Below, piece by piece: positions 21,361 to 22,414 of a DNA stretch of 22,414 nucleotides (position 1 is the stretch's first letter; the number at the start of each line of letters is the position of its first letter). The translations under genes were made by a program, and so were the position numbers. Under the pieces are notes generated by a model. The model did not search any database. It was given only the letters and a program-made list of their open reading frames with translations, and was not told the origin of the DNA. The stretch comes from DATLZM01 sp035559315 (GTDB lineage Bacteria; Actinomycetota; UBA4738; HRBIN12), in the NCBI GenBank assembly GCA_035559315.1, contig DATMBJ010000257.1:1-22414 (forward strand). The letters are read 5' to 3'.

Positions 21361-22414
21361 TCAGCCCGGCGGGCCCAGGGATACGGTGACCGCGAGCGGC
21401 AGGTGATCGGAGGCCCGGGAGAACGGCCTGGCGAACCCCGAGAGCGAGAGGTCCGGCGTGGCGAGGATGTAGTCGATCAGCTCCCCGGTCGACGGGAACG
21501 TGGGGAGGTCCCCCGCCCCGGCCACCTCCTGGGCCGAGCGGAGCCCCTCCCGGAGGAAGCGCTCCAGCTCCGGGCTCCCCGGCTCGGCGTTGAGGTCGCC
21601 CGCGATCACCGCGGGGGCGCGGCCCCCCCAGGCGTCGAGGAGCGCGCCGATCTGCCGGAGCCTCGTGCCGCGGTCGCGCGGGCGGTGGGCGAGATGGGTG
21701 CCGATCACGTGCACCCTGGTCCCGGCGACGTCCACCACGGCCCACACGTAGCCCCGGTCCATCGTCCCGCCGAACCGCCCGAGCAGCCCGGCCCGCCCCT
21801 CGACGATCGGCAGCCGCGAGAGGATCGCGTTCCCGAACTGGCGGTCGGCGGCCGGGCCGAACACGTACGGCATCCCCAGGCGGGCCGACATCCACTCGCC
21901 GAGGTCCATCATCCCGTTCGTCACCCACCCCCGGGCCACCTCCTGCAGGACGACGACGTCGGGGTCCAGGGCCTCGATCACCCGGGCCATGGCCTCGGGG
22001 TCCACCTGCCCCAACGGGTCCACCCCGTTGTGCACGTTGTAGTCGACCACGCGGAACGAGGGACCCGCGGCGGGGGCGACCTCGGCCCGCCTCCCGACGG
22101 CCAGCCCCAGGGGGACGAGGAGCAGCGCGAGGGGGACCGCGACGGGCCACCGGCGGTCGGCGCCGACCCCGCCCGTCGCGAGGGGCACGGGAGCCGTCGG
22201 CGCGAGCAGCGCGGCGACAGCGAGGAGCACGCCGGCGGCCGGCGGCACTGCCGCGTTGGGGAACGGGATCGGGAGGTCGTAGGCGGCCTGGTAGACGAAG
22301 GCCAGCACGACGAACAGGAGCGCGCCGCCCGCGAACCCCGCCGCGGTCCGCCCGAACCCCGCCCGCCGCGGCCCGGCGAGGACCCGCGAGAGCAGGACGG
22401 CCGAGGCCGGCACG
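21361..22414 (-). CDS. Membrane-anchored endonuclease/exonuclease/phosphatase family protein (5' end outside window)
   Basis: At least 350 aa. Three N-terminal hydrophobic segments (within about residues 21-104) precede an EEP catalytic domain. Motifs are VVDYNVHNGVD (Asn metal site), DVVVLQEVARG (catalytic Glu), VIGTHLAHRPRDRG, IAGDLNAEPGSPE (the DxN pair), IDYILATPDL and ASDHLPLAVTV (catalytic His). This is the EEP fold of DNases, phospholipases and inositol phosphatases. Membrane-anchored forms of this layout are common in high-GC bacteria, with unknown substrate. The frame is open to the window edge, so the true start may lie further out. Confidence 0.82.
   Translation of the reverse strand, partial: VPASAVLLSRVLAGPRRAGFGRTAAGFAGGALLFVVLAFVYQAAYDLPIPFPNAAVPPAAGVLLAVAALLAPTAPVPLATGGVGADRRWPVAVPLALLLVPLGLAVGRRAEVAPAAGPSFRVVDYNVHNGVDPLGQVDPEAMARVIEALDPDVVVLQEVARGWVTNGMMDLGEWMSARLGMPYVFGPAADRQFGNAILSRLPIVEGRAGLLGRFGGTMDRGYVWAVVDVAGTRVHVIGTHLAHRPRDRGTRLRQIGALLDAWGGRAPAVIAGDLNAEPGSPELERFLREGLRSAQEVAGAGDLPTFPSTGELIDYILATPDLSLSGFARPFSRASDHLPLAVTVSLGPPG

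Noticed and set aside
19607..21406. Long + strand open frame across the 94-aa gene, cytochrome b and lipoprotein
   Set aside because: Low-complexity Arg/Pro/Gly translation; it conflicts with the membrane and lipoprotein signatures of the genes on the - strand.

Overview
The window is very GC-rich, and nearly every base is protein-coding. It uses many GTG starts, several stop/start overlaps of the GTGA or TGATG type, and at least one promoter whose -10 box lies 7 nt before the start codon, which implies leaderless mRNA. Together these suggest a deep-branching high-GC bacterium, with Actinomycetota the best guess, probably from an environmental genome. No rRNA, tRNA, CRISPR array or transposase was seen, so the taxonomic call is an inference.

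Left third (1-7149). This holds parts of the conserved 'Nit1C' nitrogen cluster (the MSMEG_0565-0572 / sll0783-sll0787 set): an AIR-synthase-like protein (cut by the window edge), a GNAT protein, a radical SAM protein and the MSMEG_0572/Sll0783 protein. They are mixed with a TIM-barrel amidohydrolase, an AmiS/UreI-type amide or urea channel, a CoA-disulfide-reductase-type flavoprotein and two unknown proteins. The usual nitrilase and the MSMEG_0569 flavoprotein are not in view. Divergent from the flavoprotein is a + strand operon, linked throughout by GTGA overlaps: XRE-cupin regulator, carbamate kinase, FdrA and the MSMEG_0565-type glycosyltransferase.

Middle (11561-13746). DUF1116 (YlbE/AllG) and DUF2877 (YlbF/AllH) proteins form a - strand operon convergent with the first. 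FdrA, AllG, AllH and carbamate kinase together are the full parts list of the oxamate carbamoyltransferase system, which yields carbamoyl phosphate and then ATP. No allantoin-degradation gene is present. An OsmC-like gene starts inside the 5' end of allG on the other strand.

Right (14130-19698). A five-gene - strand operon reads: phosphosulfolactate synthase (ComA), an unknown Cys-containing 305-aa protein, a PurB/PcaB-type lyase, a D-cysteine-desulfhydrase-type PLP enzyme and an ArgH-like lyase with altered catalytic motifs. The four recognisable genes match the composition of the bacterial coenzyme M pathway of Xanthobacter (XcbB1/C1/D1/E1). This is the most notable system in the window. 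No alkene monooxygenase or epoxyalkane:CoM transferase is present, so the use of CoM here is open.

Right edge (19788-22414). A small unknown gene is followed by a lipoprotein/cytochrome b pair and a membrane-anchored endonuclease/exonuclease/phosphatase protein cut by the window edge. No gap between genes exceeds about 230 bp; the largest (3388-3614) holds a promoter-like element and two GC hairpins.
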